A stretch of DNA of 64,000 nucleotides, from the NCBI RefSeq assembly GCF_004135935.1, contig NZ_CP025086.1, forward strand, positions 1,612,001 to 1,676,000, written 5' to 3'. Under the pieces are notes generated by a model. It searched no databases. It was not told the DNA's origin and saw only the letters and a list, made by a program, of their open reading frames with translations. A program made the position numbers and the translations under genes. This DNA is from Methylovirgula ligni (lineage in GTDB: Bacteria; Pseudomonadota; Alphaproteobacteria; Rhizobiales; Beijerinckiaceae). Each line of letters opens with the position of its first letter. Positions within the stretch are counted from its first letter, which is position 1. This document shows positions 9,829 through 18,772 of the stretch, piece after piece.

Positions 9829-10476
9829 CTACGGACAGGCGACGATGACCCGGTCGGCGAGCTTCATGCCGAAGTTCGCACCGGGGGACAGATTTTGATA
9901 GAAGGCTTCGGACAATTGTTTGGCGTCCTGCACTTCGAGCGGATTGGCGCCGAGCACGCCGATCGAACAGCCCTTCGGCGCGCTGACGAGCGCCACCGGA
10001 CCCGTCTTCGCCAGGCTGAAGTCGACGAAGAAGGTCGGGTCGTAGATCGAAAAGGTGAAGGCCCTGCCGGGCTCGAGCGGCTCCTTCAGCGGCACGGTGA
10101 ACGTCAGCACGACGAGCTTGTCCGGCCGTTCCTCAAGCGAATAATCGCGCGGCGGCCCGAAATCCACCTTCTGACCGGCATTCTTCGCGAAGGTGAAATA
10201 GCCGAACTCCGCCAGGGACTCGACATTGGTCTTGGCGAGAGGCGCGAGCTGTTCTTTGGTCGCGAGCTGGCCATCCTTGGAAAGGCCCTGAACCGCGAAG
10301 GCCGAATACATGTCATCGAAGATCCAGGAGTTGCGGATCGCTGTGATCTTGCCATCGGGCTGAAAGATCACGTCTTCGTGCGCCGTGACCCACACATGCG
10401 GATGGGCGCAGGCCGGCGTTGCCCAGGCGAGCATGAGGGCGATGAGGCCGCCGATCCGGCCGCGCGCCGTGTGCAT
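9829..10476 (-). CDS. DUF1007 periplasmic protein, partner of the NicO-type transporter
   Basis: A protein of about 215 residues that begins with a signal peptide (a hydrophobic run ending in PACA), followed by the mature N-terminus HPHVWV. This His-x-His start after cleavage is characteristic of DUF1007 and is a plausible metal ligand. The gene ends just before the metal transporter and is probably co-transcribed with it. I chose the ATG at 10476; a GTG at 10500 is in frame and possible, and a longer reading from 10623 looks non-coding. Function is inferred from the constant genomic association with NicO-type permeases. Confidence 0.8.
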   Translation of the reverse strand: MHTARGRIGGLIALMLAWATPACAHPHVWVTAHEDVIFQPDGKITAIRNSWIFDDMYSAFAVQGLSKDGQLATKEQLAPLAKTNVESLAEFGYFTFAKNAGQKVDFGPPRDYSLEERPDKLVVLTFTVPLKEPLEPGRAFTFSIYDPTFFVDFSLAKTGPVALVSAPKGCSIGVLGANPLEVQDAKQLSEAFYQNLSPGANFGMKLADRVIVACP

Positions 10477-10749
10477 GTGAATCGTCAAGGGCTTAGCCAC
10501 GGAATCGCCACAGCGGATGTGAAACTGCACTTTGCCAGCCAAACTCTGGCCAAAGCGAGGCGCAGGGCCATCAAAGGCATGCGGACGCGCTGCTCGCGGC
10601 CCGCAAAACTGCGTTACAATCATTTACTTAGCGAAGTGTGGGCGATGCGGGTCGAAGGTGGGAAAGGGTTTGGAAGATCAATACGGCTGTTCTATACCGA
10701 TAAGTCCCGTAGGGGCGGCCAGGATTCCTCGCCTGGGACAAGGGCACAG

Positions 10750-13700
10750 ATGGTGGACGCGGGCAAAACGCCAGGGACGACGGCACCGCTTTCACTCGCG
10801 GATAGATTCGATCTCGCGCAAAACCGCATTTTCGTCTCCGGCCCGCAGGCGATCGTTCGCCTTCTTCTGATGCAAGCGGAAGTCGACCGCCGCGCCGGGC
10901 TCAAAACCGCCGGTTTCGTGTCCGGCTATCGTGGCTCGCCGCTCGGCGGCGTCGACCTCAATCTCGCCCGCGCCAAAAAGCAGCTTGAAGCGCGCGACAT
11001 CCGCTTCGAGCCGGGCCTCAATGAAGATCTCGCCGCGACCGCCATCTGGGGCGCGCAGCAGGCGGAGATGCGCGGCGAAGGGCGTTTCGATGGCGTCTTC
11101 GGCCTCTGGTACGGCAAGGGGCCGGGCGTCGATCGCTCCGGCGATGTTCTGCGCCACGTCAATCTTGCGGGCACCTCGCGCTTCGGCGGCGTCCTCGCGT
11201 TGATGGGCGACGACCACACGGCTGAATCCTCGTCCACCGCACATCAATCGGAGTTTGCCTTCGTCGATGTGATGATTCCGATCCTCGCCCCCGCCGGGGT
11301 GCAGGAACTCCTCGATTACGGCCTCTATGGCTATGCGCTCAGCCGCTATTCGGGCTGCTGGGTCGGCCTTAAATGCCTCAAGGACACGGTCGAATCGACG
11401 GCCTCGGTCGATGCCGCGCCCGATCGAGTGCAGCCCGTCGTGCCGACGGATTTCTTCCTGCCGCCGGACGGGCTCAACATCCGCGCGCGCGATCCGGTGC
11501 TCGATCAGGAAAAGCGGCTGCAGAATTACAAGCGCGACGCCGTGCTGGCCTGGCTGCGCGCCAATAAGCTCAATCGCATCGTCATATCGGGTGGCGCCAA
11601 GCCGCGCCTCGGCATCATAGCCGCCGGTAAATCCTATCTCGATGTACGCCAGGCACTCGATGAACTCGGCATCGACGAGTTGCGCGCCAATGCGCTGGGT
11701 TTGCGAGTCTACAAGATCGCCTGTACCTGGCCGCTCGAGCCGCAAGGATTGCGCGAATTTGCGCAAGGTCTCGACAAGATCATTGTCGTCGAGGAAAAGC
11801 GGTCGCTGATCGAAAACCAGTTGCGCGACGAGCTTTACGGCAGCGCGCATCAGCCGGTCTGCGTTGGCAAGAAGGATGAAAAGGGCCGGACGCTCTTTCC
11901 CGTCGCCGGCGCGCTTGACGTCAATCCCATCGCTATCGCCATCGGCCGCCGCCTGCTTGAATTCAACCCGGGCCCGGAGCTTGAGGCGCGCGTCGCCCAT
12001 CTCGAAAGCTTGCAGCGCGGGCTCACGAGCCTGAAAGACGCAGCGGTGCGCACGCCTTATTTCTGCTCGGGCTGCCCGCACAATACCTCGACCAAAGTGC
12101 CCGAGGGGATGCGCGCCTACGCCGGCATCGGCTGCCATTACATGGTCCAGGGCATGGACCGCGCCACCGAGGGCTACACCCACATGGGCGGCGAGGGCGC
12201 CAACTGGATCGGCGAGGCGCTGTTCTCGACGCGCGGCCACATCGTCCAGAATCTCGGTGACGGCACCTATAATCACTCCGGCGTTCTGGCGATCCGCTGG
12301 GCTATTGCCGCCGGCACCAACATCACCTTCAAGATCCTTTTCAACGATGCCGTCGCGATGACCGGCGGCCAGCAACTCGAAGGCGGATTGACGGTCGACA
12401 AAATCGTCCGCCAGGTGGCGGCCGAAGGCGCCCATCAAATTGTCGTCGTCACCGACGATTTGCAGAAATATCAGAATCTCGCGAACTGGCCGCGGGATGT
12501 CGAGGTCCGGCTGCGCGACGAACTCGATGCCGTGCAGCGCGAGCTTGCCGTGGTCGCGGGTACGACGGTCCTCGTCTACGATCAGACCTGTGCCGCGGAG
12601 AAGCGCCGCCGCCGCAAGCGCGGCGAATTCCCCGATCCGGACAAGCGCGTCTTCATCAACGATCTCGTCTGCGAGGGTTGCGGCGATTGCGGCAAGGTCT
12701 CGAACTGTGTCTCGCTGCAACCGCTCGAGACCGAGTTCGGCCGCAAGCGCGTTATCGACCAGGCGAGCTGCAACAAGGATTTCTCCTGCCTCGAAGGCTT
12801 CTGCCCGGCGATGGTGACCGTGCATGGCGCCAAGCTCAAAGTTGCCGGCATGAAATCGCCGGAGGCCGATGATTTTCCGCCGCTGCCGCAACCGGCGATC
12901 CCGCAGCTTGGCGACAAGCCTTTCGCCATTCTCATCACCGGCGTCGGCGGCACCGGGGTGGTGACCATCGGCGCCTTCCTCGCGATGGCGGCGCATCTTG
13001 AAGGCAAAATCTGCGGCTCGACAGATATGGCGGGGCTGGCGCAGAAGGGTGGCGCGGTTCAAAGCCATATCAAGATCGCGGCGCGGCCGGAGCAGATCCA
13101 TGCCATCGGTATCGGCGCGGGCGGCGCCGATCTCATCATCGGCTGCGATCTGGTTGTCTCGGGTACCGCCAAGGCTCTCGCCGCGATAAGGCCCGGCGAA
13201 ACCGGCGTCGTCATCAACACCGCCGAGACCTATCCCGGCGACTTCACCCGCGATCCCGATTTTACGCTGCCGGTCGCGGCGATCAAACAGGCGATCCAGA
13301 AGGCGGCGGCCAATCGTGCGGCGTTCTGTGACGCGACGAGTCTTGCAACAGCGCTGGTCGGCACATCGGTCGCCGCGAACATCTTCCTCGTCGGCTTCGC
13401 CTGGCAGCGCGGCCTGCTGCCCCTGTCGGAAGAAGCTCTGATGCGGGCAATCGAGATTGTCGGCGAATCCGTCGAGATGAACAAGCGCGCGTTCCTTTGG
13501 GGGCGCCGTGAAGCCTTCGCGCCGGATCGTGTCGCCGCTCTGTTGGCGCCGGCGCATGATCCGGCCTCATCGCGCGTCATCTCCGAAACCTTCGCGGAGA
13601 AATTCGCGCGGCGGCAGGCTTTCCTGACCGTGTATCAGAACCGTGCCTATGCCGAAAATTACGCGGCGCAGGTGGAACGCATCGCCGAGATCGAGCGGCG

Positions 13701-14247
13701 CATGGCCCCGGGAGAAATGCGGCTTGCGGTCGCGGTCGCCAAAAGCCTTTTCAAGCTGATGGCGGTGAAGGACGAATATGAGGTCGCGCGGCTCTACAGC
13801 GACGGCACGTTCACGCGCAGCATCGCCGCCGCCTTCGAGGGCGATATACGCATCACCTTCCATCTCGCGCCGCCGATTTTCGCACGCAAGCCGGGCACGG
13901 TCCGCAAATGGGCTTTCGGCCCCGCGATGATGCGGCTGTTCAAGATTCTCAGGCCGCTGAAGGTTTTGCGCGGCACGCCGCTGGATTTCTTCGGCTGGTC
14001 GAGCGAGCGGCGGCTCGAGCGCGAGCTGCGCGCCGATTACGAGAAGCTGCTTGACGAGATCGCCGCGAAACTGACGCCGGAGAATTACGAAAGCGCCGTC
14101 GCCTTGGCCGCGTTGCCGGAAAAAATCCGCGGCTTCGGCCATGTGAAATTGCAAAGCGTTGAAGTCGCGAGAGCGGAAGAGACAGCTCTGCTTGCGCAGT
14201 TCCGCGCCGAAAACCTGCCTCAGCCGGTCAAGCTGGCGGCCGAATAG
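10750..14247 (+). CDS. Indolepyruvate:ferredoxin oxidoreductase, fused alpha/beta form
   Basis: A 1165-residue single-chain 2-oxoacid:ferredoxin oxidoreductase that oxidises aryl-pyruvates to acyl-CoA with CoA and thiamine diphosphate. The pyrimidine-binding region is near the N-terminus (GYRGSPLGGVD). The TPP domain is around residues 440-560 (GMDRATEGYTHMGGEGANW, FNDAVAMTGGQ). Iron-sulfur cysteines occur near residues 640-690 (CEGCGDCGKVSNC and CNKDFSCLEGFCP). The gamma-type domain starts near residue 720 (TGVGGTGVVTIGAF). Length and domain order match the fused IorAB proteins of alphaproteobacteria. The ATG at 10750 has AAGGG just upstream and begins the first conserved segment (LADRFDL). 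Confidence 0.93.
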   Translation: MVDAGKTPGTTAPLSLADRFDLAQNRIFVSGPQAIVRLLLMQAEVDRRAGLKTAGFVSGYRGSPLGGVDLNLARAKKQLEARDIRFEPGLNEDLAATAIWGAQQAEMRGEGRFDGVFGLWYGKGPGVDRSGDVLRHVNLAGTSRFGGVLALMGDDHTAESSSTAHQSEFAFVDVMIPILAPAGVQELLDYGLYGYALSRYSGCWVGLKCLKDTVESTASVDAAPDRVQPVVPTDFFLPPDGLNIRARDPVLDQEKRLQNYKRDAVLAWLRANKLNRIVISGGAKPRLGIIAAGKSYLDVRQALDELGIDELRANALGLRVYKIACTWPLEPQGLREFAQGLDKIIVVEEKRSLIENQLRDELYGSAHQPVCVGKKDEKGRTLFPVAGALDVNPIAIAIGRRLLEFNPGPELEARVAHLESLQRGLTSLKDAAVRTPYFCSGCPHNTSTKVPEGMRAYAGIGCHYMVQGMDRATEGYTHMGGEGANWIGEALFSTRGHIVQNLGDGTYNHSGVLAIRWAIAAGTNITFKILFNDAVAMTGGQQLEGGLTVDKIVRQVAAEGAHQIVVVTDDLQKYQNLANWPRDVEVRLRDELDAVQRELAVVAGTTVLVYDQTCAAEKRRRRKRGEFPDPDKRVFINDLVCEGCGDCGKVSNCVSLQPLETEFGRKRVIDQASCNKDFSCLEGFCPAMVTVHGAKLKVAGMKSPEADDFPPLPQPAIPQLGDKPFAILITGVGGTGVVTIGAFLAMAAHLEGKICGSTDMAGLAQKGGAVQSHIKIAARPEQIHAIGIGAGGADLIIGCDLVVSGTAKALAAIRPGETGVVINTAETYPGDFTRDPDFTLPVAAIKQAIQKAAANRAAFCDATSLATALVGTSVAANIFLVGFAWQRGLLPLSEEALMRAIEIVGESVEMNKRAFLWGRREAFAPDRVAALLAPAHDPASSRVISETFAEKFARRQAFLTVYQNRAYAENYAAQVERIAEIERRMAPGEMRLAVAVAKSLFKLMAVKDEYEVARLYSDGTFTRSIAAAFEGDIRITFHLAPPIFARKPGTVRKWAFGPAMMRLFKILRPLKVLRGTPLDFFGWSSERRLERELRADYEKLLDEIAAKLTPENYESAVALAALPEKIRGFGHVKLQSVEVARAEETALLAQFRAENLPQPVKLAAE

Positions 14248-14277
14248 GACCGTTGCGCTTGTCCGGTTCGCGCGTCC

Positions 14278-15708
14278 TCAACGTACAATCACATTGGCGA
14301 ACTGCCAGGGATCGTCCTTGTCGAGCTCTTCGGCGAAGTACCTGGCGCGGTCGGTGAGCGGCGTCCAGTCGGTATAGGTGCCGATCACCGGCTGGAGATA
14401 GGGCAGTTGCACTTCGAGGCAGCGGTGGAAATCCACTTCGTCGGCCTCGACAATTCCGGCGCGCGGATTTTCCAGTGCCCAGACCATGCCGGCGAGCACG
14501 GCGGAGCTGACTTGCAGGCCAGTCGCGTTCTGATAGGGCGCGATGCGGCGTGTCTCCTCGATCGACAACTGCGAGCCATACCAATAGGCGTTCTTGGCGT
14601 GGCCGTAGAGCAGCACGCCGAGTTCGTCGATACCATCGACGATCTCGTTCTCGCCGAGAATGTGCCAATCGTCCTGCTGCTTCCATTGCGCGCCGGCCAT
14701 TTCGTCGAGCGAGAGCACGGCGTCGTCGGCGGGGCGATAGGCGTAATGCACCGTCGGCCGATAGACGACCTCGCCATCCTCGCGCAGCGTCAGATAATCG
14801 GCGATCGAGATCGATTCATTATGCGTGACGAGAAAGCCGTGCTGCGGCCCCGGCGTTGGCGTCCAGGAGCGCACCCGCGTGCCGGCGCCCGGCCGCAGCA
14901 GATAGATCGCGCAGTCCGGGCCATACTCATGACGGCGGCCCTCTGGCGGCAAATGCTTTTCATGCGTGCCCCAGCCGAGCTCGGCGGGTTGCAGGCCCTC
15001 CGAGACGAAGCCTTCGACCGACCAGGTGTTGACGAAGACACCCATCGGCTTCGGCGTCTTGGCGCGCTGGGTGTCGCGTTCGGCGATGTGGATGCCCTTG
15101 ACGCCAACGCCTTTCGCCAGTCGTGCCCATTCCTCGCGCGTCTTGGGCTCCGGCGCCGTGATGCCGAGATCCTTGGCGACATTCAGCAGGGCTTGTTTGA
15201 CGAACCAGGAGACCATGCCCGGATTCGCGCCGCAGCAGGAAATGGCGGTCGGCCCGGCGCCGAGCGCGTCGCGCTGGTCGAGTATCTCCTGGCGCAACGC
15301 ATAGTTCGAACGCTGCGACTGGGTGAGGCGCGGATCGTCGTAGAAGCCCGGCCAGGGCTCGGCGACCGTGTCGATATAGAGCGCGCCGACCTCATGCGCG
15401 AGACGCATGATCGCGGCGGAGGAGACCTCGACGGACAGGTTGACGATGAAGGGTTGACCGGACCCGTTGGTCAGCAGCGGCTTCAGCAGATCGACAAAAT
15501 TCTCGCGTGTCACGGCCTTCTGGATGAAGGCGATGCCGCGCTCGTCGAGCAGATGCCGGTCCGTGTCGACGGGGTCGATGACGGTGAAGCGCGACTTGTC
15601 GAAGTGAAAGTGACGCTCGATCAGGGGCAGGGTGCCGCGCCCGATCGATCCGAAGCCGATCATGACAACAGGGCCGGTAATCGTGCCGTGGATCGGCCAA
15701 TTCTGCAT
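14278..15708 (-). CDS. Homospermidine synthase
   Basis: A 476-residue NAD-dependent enzyme that makes sym-homospermidine from putrescine, the main polyamine of many alphaproteobacteria. The Rossmann motif is VVMIGFGSIGRGTLPLIERH. Family blocks include IDTVAEPWPGFYDD, CCGANPGMVSWFVKQAL, TWSVEGFVSEGLQPAELGWG and the C-terminal GLQVSSAVLAGMVWALENP. The ATG at 15708 has GGAGATTGACG directly upstream. An in-frame TTG at 15756 would add a short LEQxLP repeat encoded by an 18-bp tandem repeat (see repeat entry). It is convergent with the indolepyruvate oxidoreductase, 30 bp apart. Confidence 0.93.
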   Translation of the reverse strand: MQNWPIHGTITGPVVMIGFGSIGRGTLPLIERHFHFDKSRFTVIDPVDTDRHLLDERGIAFIQKAVTRENFVDLLKPLLTNGSGQPFIVNLSVEVSSAAIMRLAHEVGALYIDTVAEPWPGFYDDPRLTQSQRSNYALRQEILDQRDALGAGPTAISCCGANPGMVSWFVKQALLNVAKDLGITAPEPKTREEWARLAKGVGVKGIHIAERDTQRAKTPKPMGVFVNTWSVEGFVSEGLQPAELGWGTHEKHLPPEGRRHEYGPDCAIYLLRPGAGTRVRSWTPTPGPQHGFLVTHNESISIADYLTLREDGEVVYRPTVHYAYRPADDAVLSLDEMAGAQWKQQDDWHILGENEIVDGIDELGVLLYGHAKNAYWYGSQLSIEETRRIAPYQNATGLQVSSAVLAGMVWALENPRAGIVEADEVDFHRCLEVQLPYLQPVIGTYTDWTPLTDRARYFAEELDKDDPWQFANVIVR

Positions 15709-15721
15709 CGTCAATCTCCAG

Positions 15722-15769
15722 GGAAGAGTTTGCTCCAGGGGAAGAGCTTGCTCCAAAGGAAGAGCGTGG
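15722..15769. repeat. 18-bp tandem repeat upstream of homospermidine synthase
   Basis: About 2.7 copies of an 18-bp unit whose core, on the plus strand, is GGAAGAG(T/C)TTGCTCCA; copies start at 15722, 15740 and 15758. On the coding (minus) strand each unit contains TGGAG, so the leader carries several Shine-Dalgarno-like sequences before the real one. It falls in the 5' leader or, if a TTG start is used, encodes a hexapeptide repeat. Confidence 0.8.
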
Positions 15770-15841
15770 CGCGAAACGCGTTGCGCGCCTTAAATGCGAG
15801 ATGACGGGGAAGGTCAAGAATGTGCTGCGGCGCAGCGCAAG

Positions 15842-15877
15842 AAAAAGGCCCTTCACCCGGGGAATGGGTAAAGGGCC
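15842..15877 (-). terminator. Rho-independent terminator of the second L,D-transpeptidase
   Basis: On the minus strand a 12-bp stem (GGCCCTTTACCC pairing with GGGTGAAGGGCC, one G-T wobble) closes a 7-base loop and is followed by a run of five Ts. It begins 11 bases after the stop codon at 15888. Confidence 0.9.
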
Positions 15878-15887
15878 ACGAGATTTG

Positions 15888-16643
15888 TTACAGTACGATG
15901 ACTTTGGTGCCCACCGCGACGCGGTTGTAAAGGTCCATCACGTCACCATTCATCATGCGGATGCAGCCGGATGAGACCGCCTGGCCGATCGTGTCCGGCT
16001 CGTTGGTGCCGTGAATGCGATAGAGCGTGTCCTTGCCGTTCTCCCACAAGTACATCGCGCGGGCGCCGAGCGGATTGCCGAGACCGCCGTCCATCTCTTG
16101 CGGCAGGTCAGGGCGGCGCTGAAGCATATCAGAGGGCGGGAACCATTTCGGCCATTCCTGCTTGCTGTGGACCTCGGCGACGCCCTTCCAGGCGAAGCCT
16201 TCGCGGCCGACACCGATGCCATATTGCAAGGCCCGGCCGTCGCCCTCGACGAGATAGAGATGGCGCGTATTGGTGTCGACGATGATCGTGCCCGGCTTCT
16301 CGTTGGTGGGGAAGTCGACTTCCTGGCGCGTGTGTTTGCCGACTGCGGCGGCATCATCGTCCGGCGGCGGGTTATAGGGCGCGCTGTCCGGGCTCACCCG
16401 TTGCGGCGGGCTGGCATAGCCGCGCTGGTCCGGCGGCACATAGGCGTCCGGCGGTTCGGGCTGCGGCTCGCCGTAGTTCTGGCCCGGCTGGCCGCCGCCC
16501 GGATAGGGCGGGTAGCCATAATTCGGGGAATTCGCCTGATAGCCGTTGTTGTAATGCCATTGCGCCAGAGCCGGCACGCACAGCAAGCCGACGGCAGTGA
16601 TCGCGGACAGCGCCAGAACGCTCAATCTCATCTTCGAATGCAT
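15888..16643 (-). CDS. L,D-transpeptidase (YkuD family) with Pro/Tyr/Gly-rich linker
   Basis: An exported peptidoglycan L,D-transpeptidase of about 251 residues. A signal peptide (ending PALA-QW) is followed by about 75 residues rich in Pro, Tyr, Gly, Asn and Gln, a likely flexible tether, and then the YkuD domain with catalytic His (YRIHGTNEPDT) and Cys (SSGCIRM). The catalytic domain is strikingly close to that of the enzyme at 6678-7286 (shared GVGREGF, RRPDLP, GNPLGARA), so the two arose by duplication. The ATG at 16643 is the first giving a clean signal peptide; 16658 is possible. A strong terminator follows the gene. Confidence 0.92.
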   Translation of the reverse strand: MHSKMRLSVLALSAITAVGLLCVPALAQWHYNNGYQANSPNYGYPPYPGGGQPGQNYGEPQPEPPDAYVPPDQRGYASPPQRVSPDSAPYNPPPDDDAAAVGKHTRQEVDFPTNEKPGTIIVDTNTRHLYLVEGDGRALQYGIGVGREGFAWKGVAEVHSKQEWPKWFPPSDMLQRRPDLPQEMDGGLGNPLGARAMYLWENGKDTLYRIHGTNEPDTIGQAVSSGCIRMMNGDVMDLYNRVAVGTKVIVL

Positions 16644-16967
16644 CGAATCGACCCCCAAGCCCCTTCAAGCGAAGCTAGCGTAAAAAAGCGGCGAAACGCA
16701 GAATGTGCTGGACCGCACATGGTGTTTCTAACCCGCGCTATCATCAACAAAATAGCGCTTGCCTCTGGCTTGCGCTGCCCCGATCACGCGGCTTTGAATC
16801 ATGCTGTGCTCAAGCTGATGATGCAAGAGTTAACAAAGGTTTAGCGGCTGCGTCGCCGCGGGGCGGGTGAGGCGCGAATTTTTTCGATGCACCCCGGGCA
16901 AGGCCCTTGCCGCCGACCAATCCTGTGTCACACTACCTTCGTGGACGCGTCTGCCAAGGAGCCAAGC
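16644..16967. other. Intergenic region, no gene seen
   Basis: Between the divergent L,D-transpeptidase and DUF465 genes I see no convincing reading frame or RNA gene. It must hold both promoters, but no consensus elements stand out. Confidence 0.5.
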
Positions 16968-17147
16968 ATGTCTTTGGAAAGCCATCTCGCAGAGCTTGAA
17001 CGCCGTCACGATGCTCTTGATCGCGACATCGCGCGTGAATGGTGCCATCCCTCGGTTGACGAGGTGAAGCTGGCACAACTCAAGCGGCGAAAGCTTCACC
17101 TCAAGGACGAGATCGCCAAGCTGCGAAGCGTCGAGACGCTGCATTAA
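16968..17147 (+). CDS. DUF465 (YdcH-family) small coiled-coil protein
   Basis: A 59-residue protein beginning MSLESHLAELERRHDALDRD and containing the DUF465 core LAQLKRRKLHLKDEIAKL. It is a short charged helical protein, paralogous to the one at 6344-6562. The ATG at 16968 is preceded by AAGGAG at six bases, which fixes the start; longer in-frame readings upstream are not protein-like. Function unknown. The tRNA-Arg gene follows about 130 bp downstream. Confidence 0.9.
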   Translation: MSLESHLAELERRHDALDRDIAREWCHPSVDEVKLAQLKRRKLHLKDEIAKLRSVETLH

Positions 17148-17274
17148 AAGTCTAACCTGCCGACGATAGGTGGCCGCACGTTCGGCTCGCCCGCCAGTCT
17201 GGCGAGTGCGAATTGCTGCATTGTGGCCGCGCGGCGGATCAGCTAGAAGTTTGCCGCGCCGCTGTGCGCCCCAG

Positions 17275-17351
<77 letters not shown>

Positions 17352-17437
17352 GTTTTACTGCTCTTTCGCAGCAAAAACAGGGCTTTGAATGCGCTGGCGG
17401 GCGCAGCCTGATGCCGCAACAGAGACGACAATCGCAC

Positions 17438-18730
17438 TCACTGCGAGGCCTCGAGAGTCTTGGTCGGCGCATTCTTGCGCACCTTATGGACTTGATCGGC
17501 CGTGAGATGGCAGGCGGTTTGGCCAAATTGCGCGCAGGTGTAATTGGCGACCGCCGCCAATTCCTCATCCGTATAGGCGCTCGTAAACGCGTGCATGAAC
17601 ATCAGCCCCTGCGAAGTCTTGATCTGCGTTCCCTGAGCCAGCACCTGAAGCAGATTGTTGGCGTCGGGATCGCCGGTCGTGTGCGAGCCGGCTAGCGCCG
17701 CCCAGGGCGACTGGCGCCCGTGACCGCTCGGCAAATGGCAGCCGGCGCAGGCTTCGACAAAGATGTGCGCGCCAAGCGGATTCTTGCCCGCTTCAGCCGG
17801 CGCCCCGCGCCCCACGGCAGGCGGCCCATCGGGCTGCGGTGGGATGCTGCGCAAATAGGTGACCATCGCGCGGATGTCGTCGGCGCTCAGATAGCGCAAA
17901 CTAAATCCGATGACCTCCGCCATCGGCCCCGACGCCGGTCCGCGCCCTTCGGCGTGACCGGTCGAGAGATATTGCGCCAATTGCGCGTCGCTCCAGCCGC
18001 CGACCCCATGATCGGGATCGCTGGTAAGATTATAGGCGAGCCAGCCGACCTGTTTCGTACCGGCAAATTTACGGCTGTCATCCAGACCTTGCAGCAGATT
18101 GCGTGGCGTGTGGCATTCGCCGCAATGGCCCAGAGGCCCGATGAGATAGGCGCCGCGATTCCAGGTGGCATCCTTGGAGGCATCCGCCTCGAAGCGATGG
18201 CCCGGGACGAACAGGAGCTTCCAGGCCCGCATCAGATAGCGCTGGTTGAATGGGAATTTCAGGTCGTTGGCAGGTGGCGTCGCGGCGACTGGCTTGACGG
18301 TCGCGAGATAGGCCCGGATCGCCAGCGCATCGTCGTCCGTCAGCAAGGCATAAGACGCATAGGGAAATGCCGGATAAAGGTCTTCGCCATTGCGTCCGAT
18401 ACCGTGATGCAGGGCGCGCACGAATTCCGCGTTGCTCCATGCGCCGATGCCATGCTCGCGATCCGGCGTGAGGTTCGGCGCATAAAGTGTCCCGAACGGC
18501 AGATCGAACGCACGGCCGCCTGCGAAAGACTCGCCGCCGGGATTTGTGTGGCAGGCTTCGCAATCGGCGGCCCTTGTCAGATATTCGCCACGCGCGACCA
18601 GCGCCGCACCTGTCGGCGCGGCCGCACTTGCTGTCACGGGTTCGAGCCCGGCGGGTATGAGGAAGAACGCCGCCGCGGCGATGACGGCGAGAGCAACAAG
18701 ACCAAACGCGAAGGCGAGCCACTTTTTCAT
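17438..18730 (-). CDS. Membrane-anchored triheme cytochrome c, electron acceptor of the molybdenum hydroxylase
   Basis: A 430-residue cytochrome c with an N-terminal membrane anchor (about residues 5-27) and three CxxCH haem sites: CEACH (57-61), CGECH (about 205) and CAGCH (about 335). Met ligands are supplied by later segments. The architecture matches the cytochrome subunits of periplasmic alcohol, gluconate and aldehyde dehydrogenases. It lies downstream of the hydroxylase subunits on the same strand and probably passes their electrons to the quinone pool or a terminal oxidase. A fourth pair near the C-terminus ([10 protein letters not shown]) does not fit the canonical spacing. Confidence 0.9.
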   Translation of the reverse strand: MKKWLAFAFGLVALAVIAAAAFFLIPAGLEPVTASAAAPTGAALVARGEYLTRAADCEACHTNPGGESFAGGRAFDLPFGTLYAPNLTPDREHGIGAWSNAEFVRALHHGIGRNGEDLYPAFPYASYALLTDDDALAIRAYLATVKPVAATPPANDLKFPFNQRYLMRAWKLLFVPGHRFEADASKDATWNRGAYLIGPLGHCGECHTPRNLLQGLDDSRKFAGTKQVGWLAYNLTSDPDHGVGGWSDAQLAQYLSTGHAEGRGPASGPMAEVIGFSLRYLSADDIRAMVTYLRSIPPQPDGPPAVGRGAPAEAGKNPLGAHIFVEACAGCHLPSGHGRQSPWAALAGSHTTGDPDANNLLQVLAQGTQIKTSQGLMFMHAFTSAYTDEELAAVANYTCAQFGQTACHLTADQVHKVRKNAPTKTLEASQ

Positions 18731-18772
18731 GCGCGAGCGTCCATCCTCACAATGGGACTATGGTGCTGTCTG

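Noticed and set aside
10792-13557. A 921-codon minus-strand frame opposite the indolepyruvate oxidoreductase
   Set aside because: Same kind of shadow; the plus strand encodes all conserved motifs of the enzyme.
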